From Mycobacterium scrofulaceum (GTDB lineage Bacteria > Actinomycetota > Actinomycetes > Mycobacteriales > Mycobacteriaceae): a stretch of 64,000 nucleotides of DNA. The translations under genes and the position numbers were made by a program. The notes below the pieces were generated by a model. That model had not been told where the DNA came from. It ran no database searches and saw only the letters and a list, made by a program, of their open reading frames with translations. The stretch covers positions 1 through 64,000 of the forward strand of contig NZ_LZJW01000182.1 in the NCBI RefSeq assembly GCF_001667885.1, read 5' to 3'. This document shows, one piece after another, positions 10,324 through 18,773 of this stretch; within the stretch, counting starts at the first letter, position 1; every line of letters begins with the position of its first letter.

Positions 10324-11080
10324 CGGCGTTCACCCGTTCGGCCACGGCGTCGATGTGTTCGTTGAGGTAGAAGTGGCCGCCGTCGTACAAGAACAGCTCG
10401 AAGTCGCCCGCGGTGTGGTTCTCCCACAGCCGCAGCGCGGCCGGGTCAACGCGGTGGTCGTCGCGCGCCGCCAACACCCGGATGCCGGCGCGGATGCGCA
10501 CGCCGGGGGCGCACTCGTAGCGATTGATCGCTTGGTAGTCGGCGCGCACCGCCGTGGTCAACAACTCCGCGAATTCTTCGTCGGCGAGCAGTTCGGGGTC
10601 GGTGCCGCCGAGATCGGCGATGTCGGCGAGCAACTCGTCGTCGGTGGTGGGGAGTTCGGGCATCGCGGCAACCGCGGACGGCGCGGGACCGGCCGAGACC
10701 CACAGGCGCCGCACGGCGGTGTCGTGGGCTTCGGCGATCCTGGCGAACTCGAACGCCACGACGGCACCCATGCTGTGGCCGAACAGCCGAAGCGGCGCGA
10801 CGCGACTCCACGGGCCCGCGTCGAACAGGCCCTGGGCGAGGTCGTGCACCGTATCGGGGGCCGGGTGATCCAGCCGGTCCGCGCGCTGCGGGTATTGCAC
10901 GATGTAGGTGTCGCCGCCCGAAGCCAGGGCGGCCGCGACCGAGCGGTAGCTCGCGGCGGCGGCCCCGGCGTGCGGAAACACCAGGGTCGCGTGGGCGGGC
11001 CCGCTCCCGTTTCTACCGGGCACCCGCTTGATCCAGGATGCGAACTCCGTCGGCATGCTCAGCACATGGTCGGATGTCAT
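10316..11080 (-). CDS. mbtT: Type II thioesterase of mycobactin pathway (MbtT)
   Basis: Alpha/beta-hydrolase thioesterase, 254 residues, probably an editing enzyme that clears stalled acyl or aminoacyl groups from the carrier domains of the mycobactin line. The nucleophile elbow is FGHSMGA (Ser about 103). A C-terminal GGHFYL supplies the likely catalytic His, and the N-terminal LVFPHAGAAAASYR is typical of type II (GrsT-like) thioesterases. The ATG start overlaps the mbtB stop by 4 bases. From memory, M. tuberculosis carries this domain fused to the C-terminus of MbtB, while some other mycobacteria encode it separately as here. Confidence 0.9.
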   Translation of the reverse strand: MTSDHVLSMPTEFASWIKRVPGRNGSGPAHATLVFPHAGAAAASYRSVAAALASGGDTYIVQYPQRADRLDHPAPDTVHDLAQGLFDAGPWSRVAPLRLFGHSMGAVVAFEFARIAEAHDTAVRRLWVSAGPAPSAVAAMPELPTTDDELLADIADLGGTDPELLADEEFAELLTTAVRADYQAINRYECAPGVRIRAGIRVLAARDDHRVDPAALRLWENHTAGDFELFLYDGGHFYLNEHIDAVAERVNADV

Positions 11081-14000
11081 TGCGTCGTCTCGGATTCCGC
11101 GGTGTGGCGACTGGCCGACAACACCGTGTCGGTATCCAGCCGGATGACCTCGAGGTACAGCTCGGCGACCTGCCCCAGCCGCGCGTCACCCCCCTCGCGT
11201 TCGGTGAGCAGATTGGCAAGCGCCGCTACGGTTTTGGTGGCGAAGATGTCGGCGACCATCACATTCGGGGTGTCCAGCCAGGTGCGAATGCGACCCACGG
11301 CCTGGGTGGCGAGCACCGAATCGCCGCCAAGCGCGAAGAAGTCGTCGTCACGACCCACCCGGTCGGTGCCGAGCAGGTCGCCGAGCAGCGTGGCGAGGGC
11401 GGATTCCAGCGGTGTCGCCGGGGCGCGGTAGCCGGGTTGCCCGGCCGCCGACATCGCGGCACCCAGGTCGCGCGCGACGGCACGGCGGTCGATCTTGCCC
11501 GCGTTGGTGAACGGGATCCGCTCCACCAGCGCCCAGTGGCGCGGAATCATGTGTGCGGGAACCAGTTCGGCCATCAGGCCCGTCAACCGTTCGGCGGTCA
11601 GTTCGGCACCGCCGGGGCTTTCGGGGCACACGGCGGCGGCCAGAACGTCTGATCCACCGGGACCCGGGAGCAGGGCGGCCACCGCTATGCCCACCCCGGG
11701 CAGTCGGCGCAAGGCGGCCTCGATCTCACCGAGTTCGACGCGGTATCCGCTGATCTTGACCCGGTGATCGGCGCGGCCGACGAACTCGAGTGTGCCGTCG
11801 GGCCAATACCTGGCCAGATCACCGGTGCGGTACCACCTGCGTCCCGCGTGCTCGACGAAGCGCTCGGCGGTGAGATCGGGCCGCCCGCGATAGCCCCGCG
11901 CGACGCCGCGCCCGGACACCCACAGTTCGCCGGCGACCCAGTCGGGGCAGTCGTCGCCCGCCTCGTCGACGACGCGGCAGGCGTTGTTGGTCAGCGGCAC
12001 ACCATAGGGCAGAGCGGTCCAGTCGGCCGGCAGTGCGTCCGGGTCGGCCACCTCGAAAATGGTGTTATGGACCGGCGTTTCGGTCGCGCCGCCCAGGCCG
12101 GCGAACCGGAGGTTGGGTGCCTCGGCCCGCAGCCGGCGGGCCAACTCCGGGCGCACCCAGTCACCGCCGGTGGGAATCACCCGCACGGAGGACAGCCGGC
12201 CGCGGCCGACTTCGATCAGCATCTCCAGCCACCCCGGCATGAAGTGCAGAACGGTGACCTGGTGGGTGTCGATGAGCCGGGCCCAGGCGTCGGGGTCGCG
12301 GCGCTGCGCTTCGTCGACCACCACGATCGACCCACCCGTTCCCAAGGTTACGAAGATGTCCATCACCGAGATGTCGCCCTCGAGCGTCGATAGGGCCAGG
12401 CATCGGTCCGCGGGACCGATGTCGAAGTGGCGGGCGATGAACTCGACGGTGTTCATCGCGGCGTCGTGCGTCACCTCGACACCCTTGGGCTCCCCGGTCG
12501 AACCCGAGGTGAACAGCACGTAGGCCAATTCTGCGGGATCGACTCTGGCGGGACGGGTCTCAGCGGCAACGGGCGCGTCGCGCAGCACGTCGGCGAGGCA
12601 GAGTTCGGGCACCGGCAGCCCCAGCCGCCGCCCACCGCACACCACGGCCAGGCGCACGTCGCCGGTCTGCAGGATGCGCTCGGCGCGGTCGCGCGGCTGG
12701 TCGACGCCGATCGGCAGGTAAACCGCGCCGACGGCCAGGATGCCCAGCAGGGCGGGTACCTGCTCGGCGGTCTTGGGGCCCATCACGGCGACCGTGTCGC
12801 CGGCGCCAACACCCGCCGTGCGCAAGGAGTCGGCCACCGCCAGCGCCTGATCGCGCAGCCGCGCGTAGCTGAGGTCCCCCGAACTGGCGAATACCGCGGG
12901 CGCGTCGGGCCGTTGCTCGGCTTGCCGAAAGAACCCCTCGTGCAACGCTTCTCCGCTGGGCACGGCGGTGCGGCCGTTGACCGCGTCACGCACCGCGCGC
13001 TGCGCGCCCGGTAGCGGCGGCGGCCCAACCCGATCCCAGCTGTCGTCGGCGGAGGCCAGCCCGAGCAATTCGTCGATGTGGTAGGCGAACATGGCGTCGA
13101 TGACTCCGGGGGCGAAAACCCCGTCGCGGACATCCCAATTCACCAGCACGCCGCCATCGAACTCGGTGACCTGGGCGTCGAGCAGCACCTGCGGACCCTG
13201 GGAGATGATCCACGCGGGGGTGCCGAATTGGGCGGTGACGTCGCGACCGAACAACTCGCCGAGTCCCAGCGCGCTGGTGAACACGACCGGCGCGAGCACC
13301 TGCGTGCCGCGATGGCGGCCGAGGTCCCGCAGCACCGACAGCCCGGGATAGGCGGAGTGGGCGGCGGCGGACCGCATCGCGTCCTGCACTGCCCGTGCCC
13401 TAGCCACCGGGGCGCGCGCGCCGGTGAGGTCGACGTCCAGCAGCAGAGACGACGTGAAATCGCCGACCAGCGCGTCGACATCGGGATGCAGCGGCTGGCG
13501 GCCGAACAGGGGCACGTTCAGGAGGAAGCGTGAGGTGGTCGACCAGCGCGCCAGGGCGTTGGCGAAGGAGGCGGCCAGCGTCATCGCGGGGGTGACCCCG
13601 CGGGCCTGGGCGCGGGAGAACAGGGCGTCACGGGTTTCCGGGTCCAGCCAGTGCCAGACCCGGGTACTCCTGCGCGAGCCACGGTCACCGGTGGTGGGAA
13701 GCGCCGGCGGGTCCGGGAGTAGCGGAATGCGCTGTGCCCACCACTCACGGGCACTGTCGCGGGCCGGTTGCGGCCGCGCCTCTTCCGCCTCGATCGCATG
13801 GCGGTACTGCCGGTAGGTGTAGCTCAAGGCGGGCAGCTTATGGCCGGCATACAGGGCGGCCAGGTCGGCCATGAGCGTGCGATAGCTCATCGCGTCGGCG
13901 GCCTGCATGTCCAGATCGACATGCAGCCGCGAGCGTTCCGCGGGCAGCCGCGTCAGGGCGAGCTCGAACACCGCGCCGTCGAGCTGCTGGTGCGATTTGG

Positions 14001-14592
14001 CGTCGCGGATGGCGGCCAGGCGCTGCTCGACCCCGTCGGCGTCCATGTGGCGCAGGTCCTCGATCGTGACCGGGAATTCCCTCTCGGTTGCCGCGATGCG
14101 CTGGGTGCCGTCGGGCAGGAACTCGACCCGCAGCATCGGGTGGCGCCGGGCCAGCTCCGTGGCGGCCACGCGCAGCCGCGCGGGATCGACCGACGTGCCG
14201 TCGAATTCGACGTAGAGATGTCCGGCCACCCCACCCAGCTGCTGGTTGTCCTCGCGGCCAATCCACATCGCGTGCTGCATCGGGGCCAGTGGGAAGGGCT
14301 CGCCCGCAACCGGGTCCGCCTCGATGGAAGCCTCGCGGTTCGCCGGGTCGGCGGACGGCCCGGCGGTCACCAGTTCGGCCCAGGCCTCGACCGTAGGAGT
14401 TTCGGCCAGCGTGGCGAAATCGACGGCGACCCCCTGACGGCGCCAGCGGCCCGCCAGGGTCATCATCCGAATGGAGTCCAGGCCCTGGCCGATGAGGTTG
14501 GTGCTTGGGTGAACGTCGTCGACGCCGACGCCGAGCAGTTCGGCCACCTCTGCCCGGACGTCGTCTGCCGAGCGCGCCGAGGCACGCACCAC
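11077..14592 (-). CDS. mbtB: Mycobactin phenyloxazoline synthase MbtB (no thioesterase domain)
   Basis: NRPS that accepts salicylate from MbtA and condenses and cyclises it with serine (or threonine) to the phenyloxazoline of mycobactin; 1,171 residues. Domains in order: N-terminal aryl carrier protein (GQGLDSIRMM, Ser about 40); a cyclisation domain with DxxxxD (DMQAAD) replacing the usual HHxxxDG; an adenylation domain (FTSGSTGEPKG, YRTGDLARYWPDG, GRADHRVKISGYR); and a peptidyl carrier protein (FFALGGDSVLATQ). The GTG at 14592 is followed by another GTG. The start is supported by GGGAGGG just upstream. The promoter overlaps the IdeR box shared with mbtA. Confidence 0.95.
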   Translation of the reverse strand: MVRASARSADDVRAEVAELLGVGVDDVHPSTNLIGQGLDSIRMMTLAGRWRRQGVAVDFATLAETPTVEAWAELVTAGPSADPANREASIEADPVAGEPFPLAPMQHAMWIGREDNQQLGGVAGHLYVEFDGTSVDPARLRVAATELARRHPMLRVEFLPDGTQRIAATEREFPVTIEDLRHMDADGVEQRLAAIRDAKSHQQLDGAVFELALTRLPAERSRLHVDLDMQAADAMSYRTLMADLAALYAGHKLPALSYTYRQYRHAIEAEEARPQPARDSAREWWAQRIPLLPDPPALPTTGDRGSRRSTRVWHWLDPETRDALFSRAQARGVTPAMTLAASFANALARWSTTSRFLLNVPLFGRQPLHPDVDALVGDFTSSLLLDVDLTGARAPVARARAVQDAMRSAAAHSAYPGLSVLRDLGRHRGTQVLAPVVFTSALGLGELFGRDVTAQFGTPAWIISQGPQVLLDAQVTEFDGGVLVNWDVRDGVFAPGVIDAMFAYHIDELLGLASADDSWDRVGPPPLPGAQRAVRDAVNGRTAVPSGEALHEGFFRQAEQRPDAPAVFASSGDLSYARLRDQALAVADSLRTAGVGAGDTVAVMGPKTAEQVPALLGILAVGAVYLPIGVDQPRDRAERILQTGDVRLAVVCGGRRLGLPVPELCLADVLRDAPVAAETRPARVDPAELAYVLFTSGSTGEPKGVEVTHDAAMNTVEFIARHFDIGPADRCLALSTLEGDISVMDIFVTLGTGGSIVVVDEAQRRDPDAWARLIDTHQVTVLHFMPGWLEMLIEVGRGRLSSVRVIPTGGDWVRPELARRLRAEAPNLRFAGLGGATETPVHNTIFEVADPDALPADWTALPYGVPLTNNACRVVDEAGDDCPDWVAGELWVSGRGVARGYRGRPDLTAERFVEHAGRRWYRTGDLARYWPDGTLEFVGRADHRVKISGYRVELGEIEAALRRLPGVGIAVAALLPGPGGSDVLAAAVCPESPGGAELTAERLTGLMAELVPAHMIPRHWALVERIPFTNAGKIDRRAVARDLGAAMSAAGQPGYRAPATPLESALATLLGDLLGTDRVGRDDDFFALGGDSVLATQAVGRIRTWLDTPNVMVADIFATKTVAALANLLTEREGGDARLGQVAELYLEVIRLDTDTVLSASRHTAESETTQ

Positions 14593-14607
14593 GAAACCCT
14601 CCCTGAA

Positions 14608-14626
14608 TTAGCACAGGCTGCCCTAA
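14608..14626. promoter_or_regulatory. IdeR (iron) box between mbtB and mbtA
   Basis: TTAGCACAGGCTGCCCTAA matches 14 of 19 positions of the IdeR/DtxR-type consensus TTAGGTTAGGCTAACCTAA. It lies 15 bp upstream of mbtB, overlapping its probable -10, and about where the -35 of mbtA should be (mbtA candidate -10 TATCCT at 14643-14648). A weaker second match (12 of 19) at 14632-14650 overlaps that -10. Known biology: Fe-bound IdeR represses mbt genes in mycobacteria. The match itself is seen in the sequence. Confidence 0.85.
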
Positions 14627-14692
14627 GTTGTGGTGGTTACCCTATCCTTACTCACGGATCCCCGCTACCACGCCCCCCGTCTGAGGACCTCG

Positions 14693-16351
14693 ATGACCGC
14701 GAACGCACGGCAACCCCTGGCCGGGGCCCTCGACGGGTTCGTGCCTTTCCCCGCCGATCGCGCCGCGGCCTATCGGGCGGCCGGCTACTGGGCGGGCCGG
14801 ACTTTGGACACCATCCTGAGCGACGCCGCGCAGCGCTGGCCCGACCGGACGGCCGTGCTGGACGCGGCGGACGGCGCCGGATTGACCTATGCCCGGCTCG
14901 ACGACCACGCCGGCCGCGCCGCCGCCGGGTTGCGGACGCTGGGGATCGAGCCCGGCGACCGGGTGCTGTTGCAACTGCCGAACGGCTCTCAGTTCGCGGT
15001 GGCGCTCTTCGGACTGCTGCGGGCGGGCGCCATCCCGGTGATGTGTCTGCCCGGCCACCGGGCGGCCGAACTGGGGCACTTCGCCGCCGTCAGCCAGGCC
15101 ACCGCGCTGGTGATCGCCGACGCGGCAAACGGTTTCGATTACCGCCCCATGGCGCGCCAACTCGTCGCGGACCATCCGGCGCTCGAGCACGTCATCGTCG
15201 ACGGCGATCCGGGCTCGTTCACCTCGTGGACGCGCCTGTGCGATCAGGCCACCGCCCCGCCCCCGGCGCCACCGGCCGACCCGGGATCGCCTGCCCTGCT
15301 TCTCGTTTCGGGCGGCACCACCGGCACGCCCAAACTTATCCCCCGCACCCACGACGACTACGTCTTCAACGCGACCGCCAGCGCGCAGGTCTGCCGACTC
15401 ACCGCCGACGATGTCTGCCTGGTGCTGCTGGCGGCGGGCCACAACTTCCCGCTGGCCTGCCCCGGGCTGCTCGGTGCCATGACGGTGGGCGCCACCACCG
15501 TATTCGGCACCGACCCGAGCCCCGAGGCAGCCTTCGCCGCCATCGAACGCCACGGCGTCACGGTGACCGCTCTGGTGCCCGCCCTGGCCAAACTCTGGGC
15601 ACAAGCCTGCGAGTGGGAGCCGGTGACACCTAAGTCCCTGCGGCTCTTGCAGGTTGGCGGCGCAAAACTGGAGCCCGACGACGCCCGATTGATCCGCGCC
15701 GCATTGACCCCCGGGCTGCAACAGGTGTTCGGGATGGCGGAGGGGCTGCTGAATTACACCCGCCCGGACGATCCACCCGACGTCGTCGACCACACCCAGG
15801 GGCGCCCGCTGTGCGTGGCGGACGAGTTGCGGGTGGTCGACGCGGAGGGTGAACCGGTCGCGCCGGGCGAGGAAGGCGAGCTGCTGGTGCGCGGGCCGTA
15901 CACGTTCAACGGCTATTACCGCGCCGAGCGCGACAACGAGCGCTGCTTCGACCCCGACGGCTTCTTCCGCACCGGTGACCTGGTCCGGATCCGGCCCGAC
16001 GGGTATGTGACCGTCACCGGACGGGTCAAGGACGTGATTTGCCGGGGCGGCGAGACCGTCTCCGCGGCGGACCTCGAGGAGCAGATGCTCAGCCACCCGG
16101 CCGTGTTCTCCGCGGCCGCGGTGCCGCTGCCCGACCCGTACCTAGGCGAAAAGATCTGCGCGGCCGTCGTTTTCAGTGGGCCCGGGGTCACGCTGGCGGA
16201 GCTGAATGCCCACCTCGACCGGCGCGGCGTGGCCGTTCACGCCCGGCCCGATGTGCTGATCACAATGGCAGCACTGCCGACCACACCGATCGGCAAGATC
16301 GACAAGAAGGCGATCGCGACCCAGGTCTCGGCGCAACGAGCGCCCGGCTGA
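14693..16351 (+). CDS. mbtA: Salicyl-AMP ligase MbtA
   Basis: Stand-alone adenylating enzyme that activates salicylate with ATP and loads it onto the aryl carrier domain of MbtB, starting mycobactin synthesis. It has 552 residues, against about 565 in the M. tuberculosis protein as I recall it. Core motifs are the A3 loop LLLVSGGTTGTPKLIP, FGMAEG (A5-like), FFRTGDLVRIRPDG (A7) and GRVKDVICRGGE (A8), ending with TPIGKIDKKA where the catalytic lysine sits. I place the start at the ATG at 14693 because GAGGA lies 5 bases upstream and GFVPFPADRAAAYRAAGYW follows as in homologues. An in-frame ATG-like start at 14630 would lie inside the promoter. Divergent from mbtB. Confidence 0.95.
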   Translation: MTANARQPLAGALDGFVPFPADRAAAYRAAGYWAGRTLDTILSDAAQRWPDRTAVLDAADGAGLTYARLDDHAGRAAAGLRTLGIEPGDRVLLQLPNGSQFAVALFGLLRAGAIPVMCLPGHRAAELGHFAAVSQATALVIADAANGFDYRPMARQLVADHPALEHVIVDGDPGSFTSWTRLCDQATAPPPAPPADPGSPALLLVSGGTTGTPKLIPRTHDDYVFNATASAQVCRLTADDVCLVLLAAGHNFPLACPGLLGAMTVGATTVFGTDPSPEAAFAAIERHGVTVTALVPALAKLWAQACEWEPVTPKSLRLLQVGGAKLEPDDARLIRAALTPGLQQVFGMAEGLLNYTRPDDPPDVVDHTQGRPLCVADELRVVDAEGEPVAPGEEGELLVRGPYTFNGYYRAERDNERCFDPDGFFRTGDLVRIRPDGYVTVTGRVKDVICRGGETVSAADLEEQMLSHPAVFSAAAVPLPDPYLGEKICAAVVFSGPGVTLAELNAHLDRRGVAVHARPDVLITMAALPTTPIGKIDKKAIATQVSAQRAPG

Positions 16352-16361
16352 CCAGGCCCCG

Positions 16362-16976
16362 TCAGCTGTCCTTGGCGCGCAAGGCGTTGAGCAGCCGATC
16401 CATCACCGCGCCTGCGTCAGCCCGGGCTTGGCGCTGATCGTCTGCGCGGGCGATATAGAGCGTTGCCTCGCGCAGCGCCCCCATCACGGTCAGGGCCGTG
16501 GCCTCAACCGGCTGGGGCGGAATGCTGCCGGACTCGATCGCATCGTTCAAAAGCGCCGTCACGAATCCGATGTTGTAGCGATGCCCGATGTCGCTCCAGC
16601 GCTCCCAGCCCAGCACCGCGAGCGCCTCCAGCAGGACTATGCGCTGAACCTCGGGATCGGCGCACGCGTCCAGCCAGAGGCCCGCGCACAGCCGCATGAT
16701 CTCGACGGGGTCCGTATGGCCCGCGGCCGCGACGGCCTCGACCATCCGCGCGGCCATTTCGCCCTCCACTTGCTCGAACACCGCAGCGAAAAGCTCTGTC
16801 TTGTCGGCGAAATGGTGATACAGCGCGCCGCGCGTCACGCCCGCGTCCCGCACGATGGTTTCCAGCGATGCCTCCGCGAATCCCAGCGATGCGAACAGCG
16901 GCCGGGCGGCGCTGATCAACGCGCCACGCGTGTCGGCGGCCCGCTCGGCCTGAGTCCGGCGACCATCCTGCGCCAT
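16362..16976 (-). CDS. TetR-family regulator (operator family 1)
   Basis: Transcriptional repressor of the TetR family, 204 residues. The N-terminal helix-turn-helix is clear: SLETIVRDAGVTRGALYHHF followed by ADKTELFAAVFEQ. The C-terminal part is the variable ligand domain. The ATG at 16976 is preceded by GGAAAGG; the open frame runs further upstream through an operator-like palindrome (17011-17027) that is better read as regulatory DNA. It lies 86 bp downstream of the mycothiol-isomerase-like gene, whose promoter holds two copies of the same palindrome, so autoregulation and control of that neighbour are likely. It converges with mbtA, 10 bp away. The ligand is unknown. Confidence 0.88.
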   Translation of the reverse strand: MAQDGRRTQAERAADTRGALISAARPLFASLGFAEASLETIVRDAGVTRGALYHHFADKTELFAAVFEQVEGEMAARMVEAVAAAGHTDPVEIMRLCAGLWLDACADPEVQRIVLLEALAVLGWERWSDIGHRYNIGFVTALLNDAIESGSIPPQPVEATALTVMGALREATLYIARADDQRQARADAGAVMDRLLNALRAKDS

Positions 16977-17010
16977 TCGACCGTTACCTTTCCACCTCGT
17001 ATGCATTGTC

Positions 17011-17027
17011 ATACATACCGTATGCAG
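17011..17027. promoter_or_regulatory. 17-bp palindromic operator upstream of tetR (copy 3)
   Basis: ATACATACCGTATGCAG is a slightly imperfect copy of the 17-bp palindrome found twice at 17827-17864. It lies 34 bp upstream of the TetR start. Another half-site pair, GTATG...CATAC, overlaps it on the left side (17000-17015). Inferred operator of the adjacent TetR protein. Confidence 0.7.
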
Positions 17028-17062
17028 GTGGCGGGAGGCGCTACGGCAGGGCGCGGCGTCGT

Positions 17063-17809
17063 TCAGAACACCCGGAGCCGACGGACGACGTCCAGAGCCG
17101 ACGGGTCTCCCTCCGCCCGGACGCCCAGGCCTTCCCAGGTGCCGCGCTGAGTGACCCACCGGACGAACGCTTGTGAATCGGAGGTGATCCGCGCGGCCAC
17201 ATCGGCTCCGGCGCCGAGGCGCAGGGTCCTGGCACACAGTCCCTCCAGCCCCACCTCGACCCCGACGCGTAAAGAGTTGAGCAAGTGGGTGTTCTGCTGC
17301 GGCAACGCCGCCTCGATCCAGTCGAGCGTGGGGGCAAGCCGCAGCTCGTCGACGGCGGGGGGGTCCGACTGCAGCGGTCCGTCCGGAGCGAACAGGTCGT
17401 ACCGGAGGTGGATGAACGACTCGAAGACGAAGGTCTTGGGCACCACCGAGGCCGGATAGGTTCCGACATCCCCGATCGGTATCTCGATGTCTTGGCCCTC
17501 GATGGCGGCGAGCAGCTCCACTCCCCGCGCACTGACTGCCTCGTAGTCGGCCAGGACTTCTGCGGGTGTCATGCGGCGACGCGACTCGACGTAGAGGTCC
17601 GCCGCACGTTCGGCGGGCAGCCCGCCAGGGTCGGGCAGCGTCGACGGATCGACCGCCAGCCGGTAGCTACACGCCATGTGCGACACCAGATCCTGGACAG
17701 ACCAGCCGGCACATGCGGTGCCCTTTTCCCACATCGAAGCGGGCAGCCCCGAGCAGACCTCCAGGACGAGTTCGCGTTCCTTCGCGATGGCATCGAGCGT
17801 GGCACTCAT
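17063..17809 (-). CDS. Maleylpyruvate isomerase / mycothiol-dependent DinB-like protein
   Basis: Protein of 248 residues with the fold and N-terminal signature of the mycothiol-dependent maleylpyruvate isomerase family (DinB-like four-helix bundle). The motif CAGWSVQDLVSHM near residue 35 is the family's W-S/T-V-x-D-L-x-x-H metal-binding element, and FESFIHLRYDL supplies a further histidine. Members use mycothiol as a thiol cofactor in isomerisation or conjugation, often in aromatic catabolism or detoxification; the substrate here is not evident. I start it at the ATG at 17809, just downstream of two operator palindromes; a longer open frame would read through them. It is co-oriented with, and probably controlled by, the TetR gene downstream. 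Confidence 0.8.
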   Translation of the reverse strand: MSATLDAIAKERELVLEVCSGLPASMWEKGTACAGWSVQDLVSHMACSYRLAVDPSTLPDPGGLPAERAADLYVESRRRMTPAEVLADYEAVSARGVELLAAIEGQDIEIPIGDVGTYPASVVPKTFVFESFIHLRYDLFAPDGPLQSDPPAVDELRLAPTLDWIEAALPQQNTHLLNSLRVGVEVGLEGLCARTLRLGAGADVAARITSDSQAFVRWVTQRGTWEGLGVRAEGDPSALDVVRRLRVF

Positions 17810-17826
17810 GACCCCAGACCTCCTAG

Positions 17827-17864
17827 ATACATACGGTATGTATAAACATACACACCGTATGTAT
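17827..17864. promoter_or_regulatory. Paired 17-bp palindromic operators (copies 1 and 2)
   Basis: ATACATACGGTATGTAT at 17827-17843 is a perfect inverted repeat around one central base. ATACACACCGTATGTAT at 17848-17864 is a near-perfect second copy. Their centres are 21 bp apart, two helical turns. They lie just upstream of the ATG at 17809, where a repressor would cover the promoter. A third copy precedes the tetR gene at 17011. The binding protein is inferred to be the TetR at 16362-16976. Confidence 0.8.
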
Positions 17865-18554
17865 GAAGTCAAGGTGTCGCGAGCCCGGAAGTCTCCGATT
17901 CAACGGTGGAGCTCGGACCTACGCCCTGGCCAATCGTGCTGCCGCACTGAGGGTTCCGCTCGCGGCCAAAACCGTTGCCACCAGCCAGAACTGGCGAAGC
18001 ACGCCGAAAGACGTCCGTGTCGGTAGGCGGGGGCCTGAAGCGACTACCGGCAACACCCGCCTGGCCCCTTTAGCGGTGCACCCTGGACCACGCGTCGGGC
18101 CGAATGTAAGACTTTGCGGCACAAGGGGATAGCCCGAGTAGCGGTTGACCCGCCGCTGATGTCGCTCACGCCCGGACGTTCGAGAGACGAGGAGTCAACG
18201 GCGACCGCGACCGGCCTTTTCGCATTTTGGATAGCTCGTTCGCCGATCGGACGACGGGCGAACGAACTTTCTTTGGCTGGTACTATTCCGCCGTAACCGA
18301 ACCTGCGATAAAGTACACGCGGCGCCGTTCCGCGGGCCCGGGGGTGACACGAATGGCATCGCCGAGATAGCGCACGCTATCCGGGGATGGTCGGGCCGTG
18401 GCGTCGAGTAAAAGGCTTTCAGCAGTAGTTGTGAGTTAGCCGTGCGCGCGAATTGAGCGATCGGCGTTGCGGTTACCTCGCATGGCAAGACGACGGCGAT
18501 CGGGCGGGGTCTTCTGCATTCTCGTGCGATTGTCACGCCCGAGGAGAATCGTTT
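17865..18554. other. Non-coding interval before the papA cluster
   Basis: About 690 bp with no convincing gene on either strand. A minus-strand open frame at 17919-18122 ends in a hydrophobic stretch and could be the remnant of a membrane protein, but has no good start signal. The right part looks less GC-rich than the surrounding genes. It holds the palindrome at 18366-18381, described separately, and presumably the promoter of the downstream cluster. Confidence 0.5.
18366..18381. promoter_or_regulatory. Palindrome GATAGCG-CA-CGCTATC upstream of papA cluster
   Basis: A 16-bp inverted repeat with 7-bp arms and a 2-bp centre. Its inner 14 bases, ATAGCGCACGCTAT, resemble the 14-bp operator family seen at 27179-27206 and 28434-28447 (reverse complement ATAGCGATCGTTAT, 11 of 14 identical). 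It may be an operator for the papA cluster; it is too short and lacks a U-tract to be a convincing terminator. Confidence 0.45.
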
Positions 18555-18728
18555 ATGAGTACTCCGTGCGACCATATGACACGACTTCCAGCGTCAACTC
18601 GCGCCGGCGTGACCCAAATCACTTTTGCGCATTTCACGCAGCTAGCGACAGGGCCACTTGCTGAGCTCGCGGTGCGCAATTCCCTCGGCGGTCGAAATCA
18701 TCCGGCAACCAATGCACGGCCACGTTAA
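18555..18728 (+). CDS. Small protein of unknown function, 57 aa, upstream of papA
   Basis: Short ORF with an ATG preceded by a perfect GAGGAGAA ribosome-binding sequence eight bases upstream, ending 45 bp before the papA-like gene in the same direction. The predicted peptide begins MSTPCDHMTRLPAS, has one cysteine and no membrane segment or recognised domain. The strong Shine-Dalgarno and the position at the head of the cluster support a real leader gene. Codon content is less typical than that of neighbours, so it may be non-functional. I do not recognise it. Confidence 0.45.
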   Translation: MSTPCDHMTRLPASTRAGVTQITFAHFTQLATGPLAELAVRNSLGGRNHPATNARPR

Positions 18729-18773
18729 GGTCATCCGGACCGACGTCGCCTACTGACGGGAGAAAGGTCGCGC

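Noticed and set aside
14648..16096. 482-codon minus-strand frame opposite mbtA
   Set aside because: Shadow of mbtA; no domain or start signal, and mbtA motifs are unmistakable.
17919..18122. 67-codon minus-strand frame with a hydrophobic C-terminus
   Set aside because: No ribosome-binding site, no homology recognised; may be a decayed fragment, so not listed as a gene.
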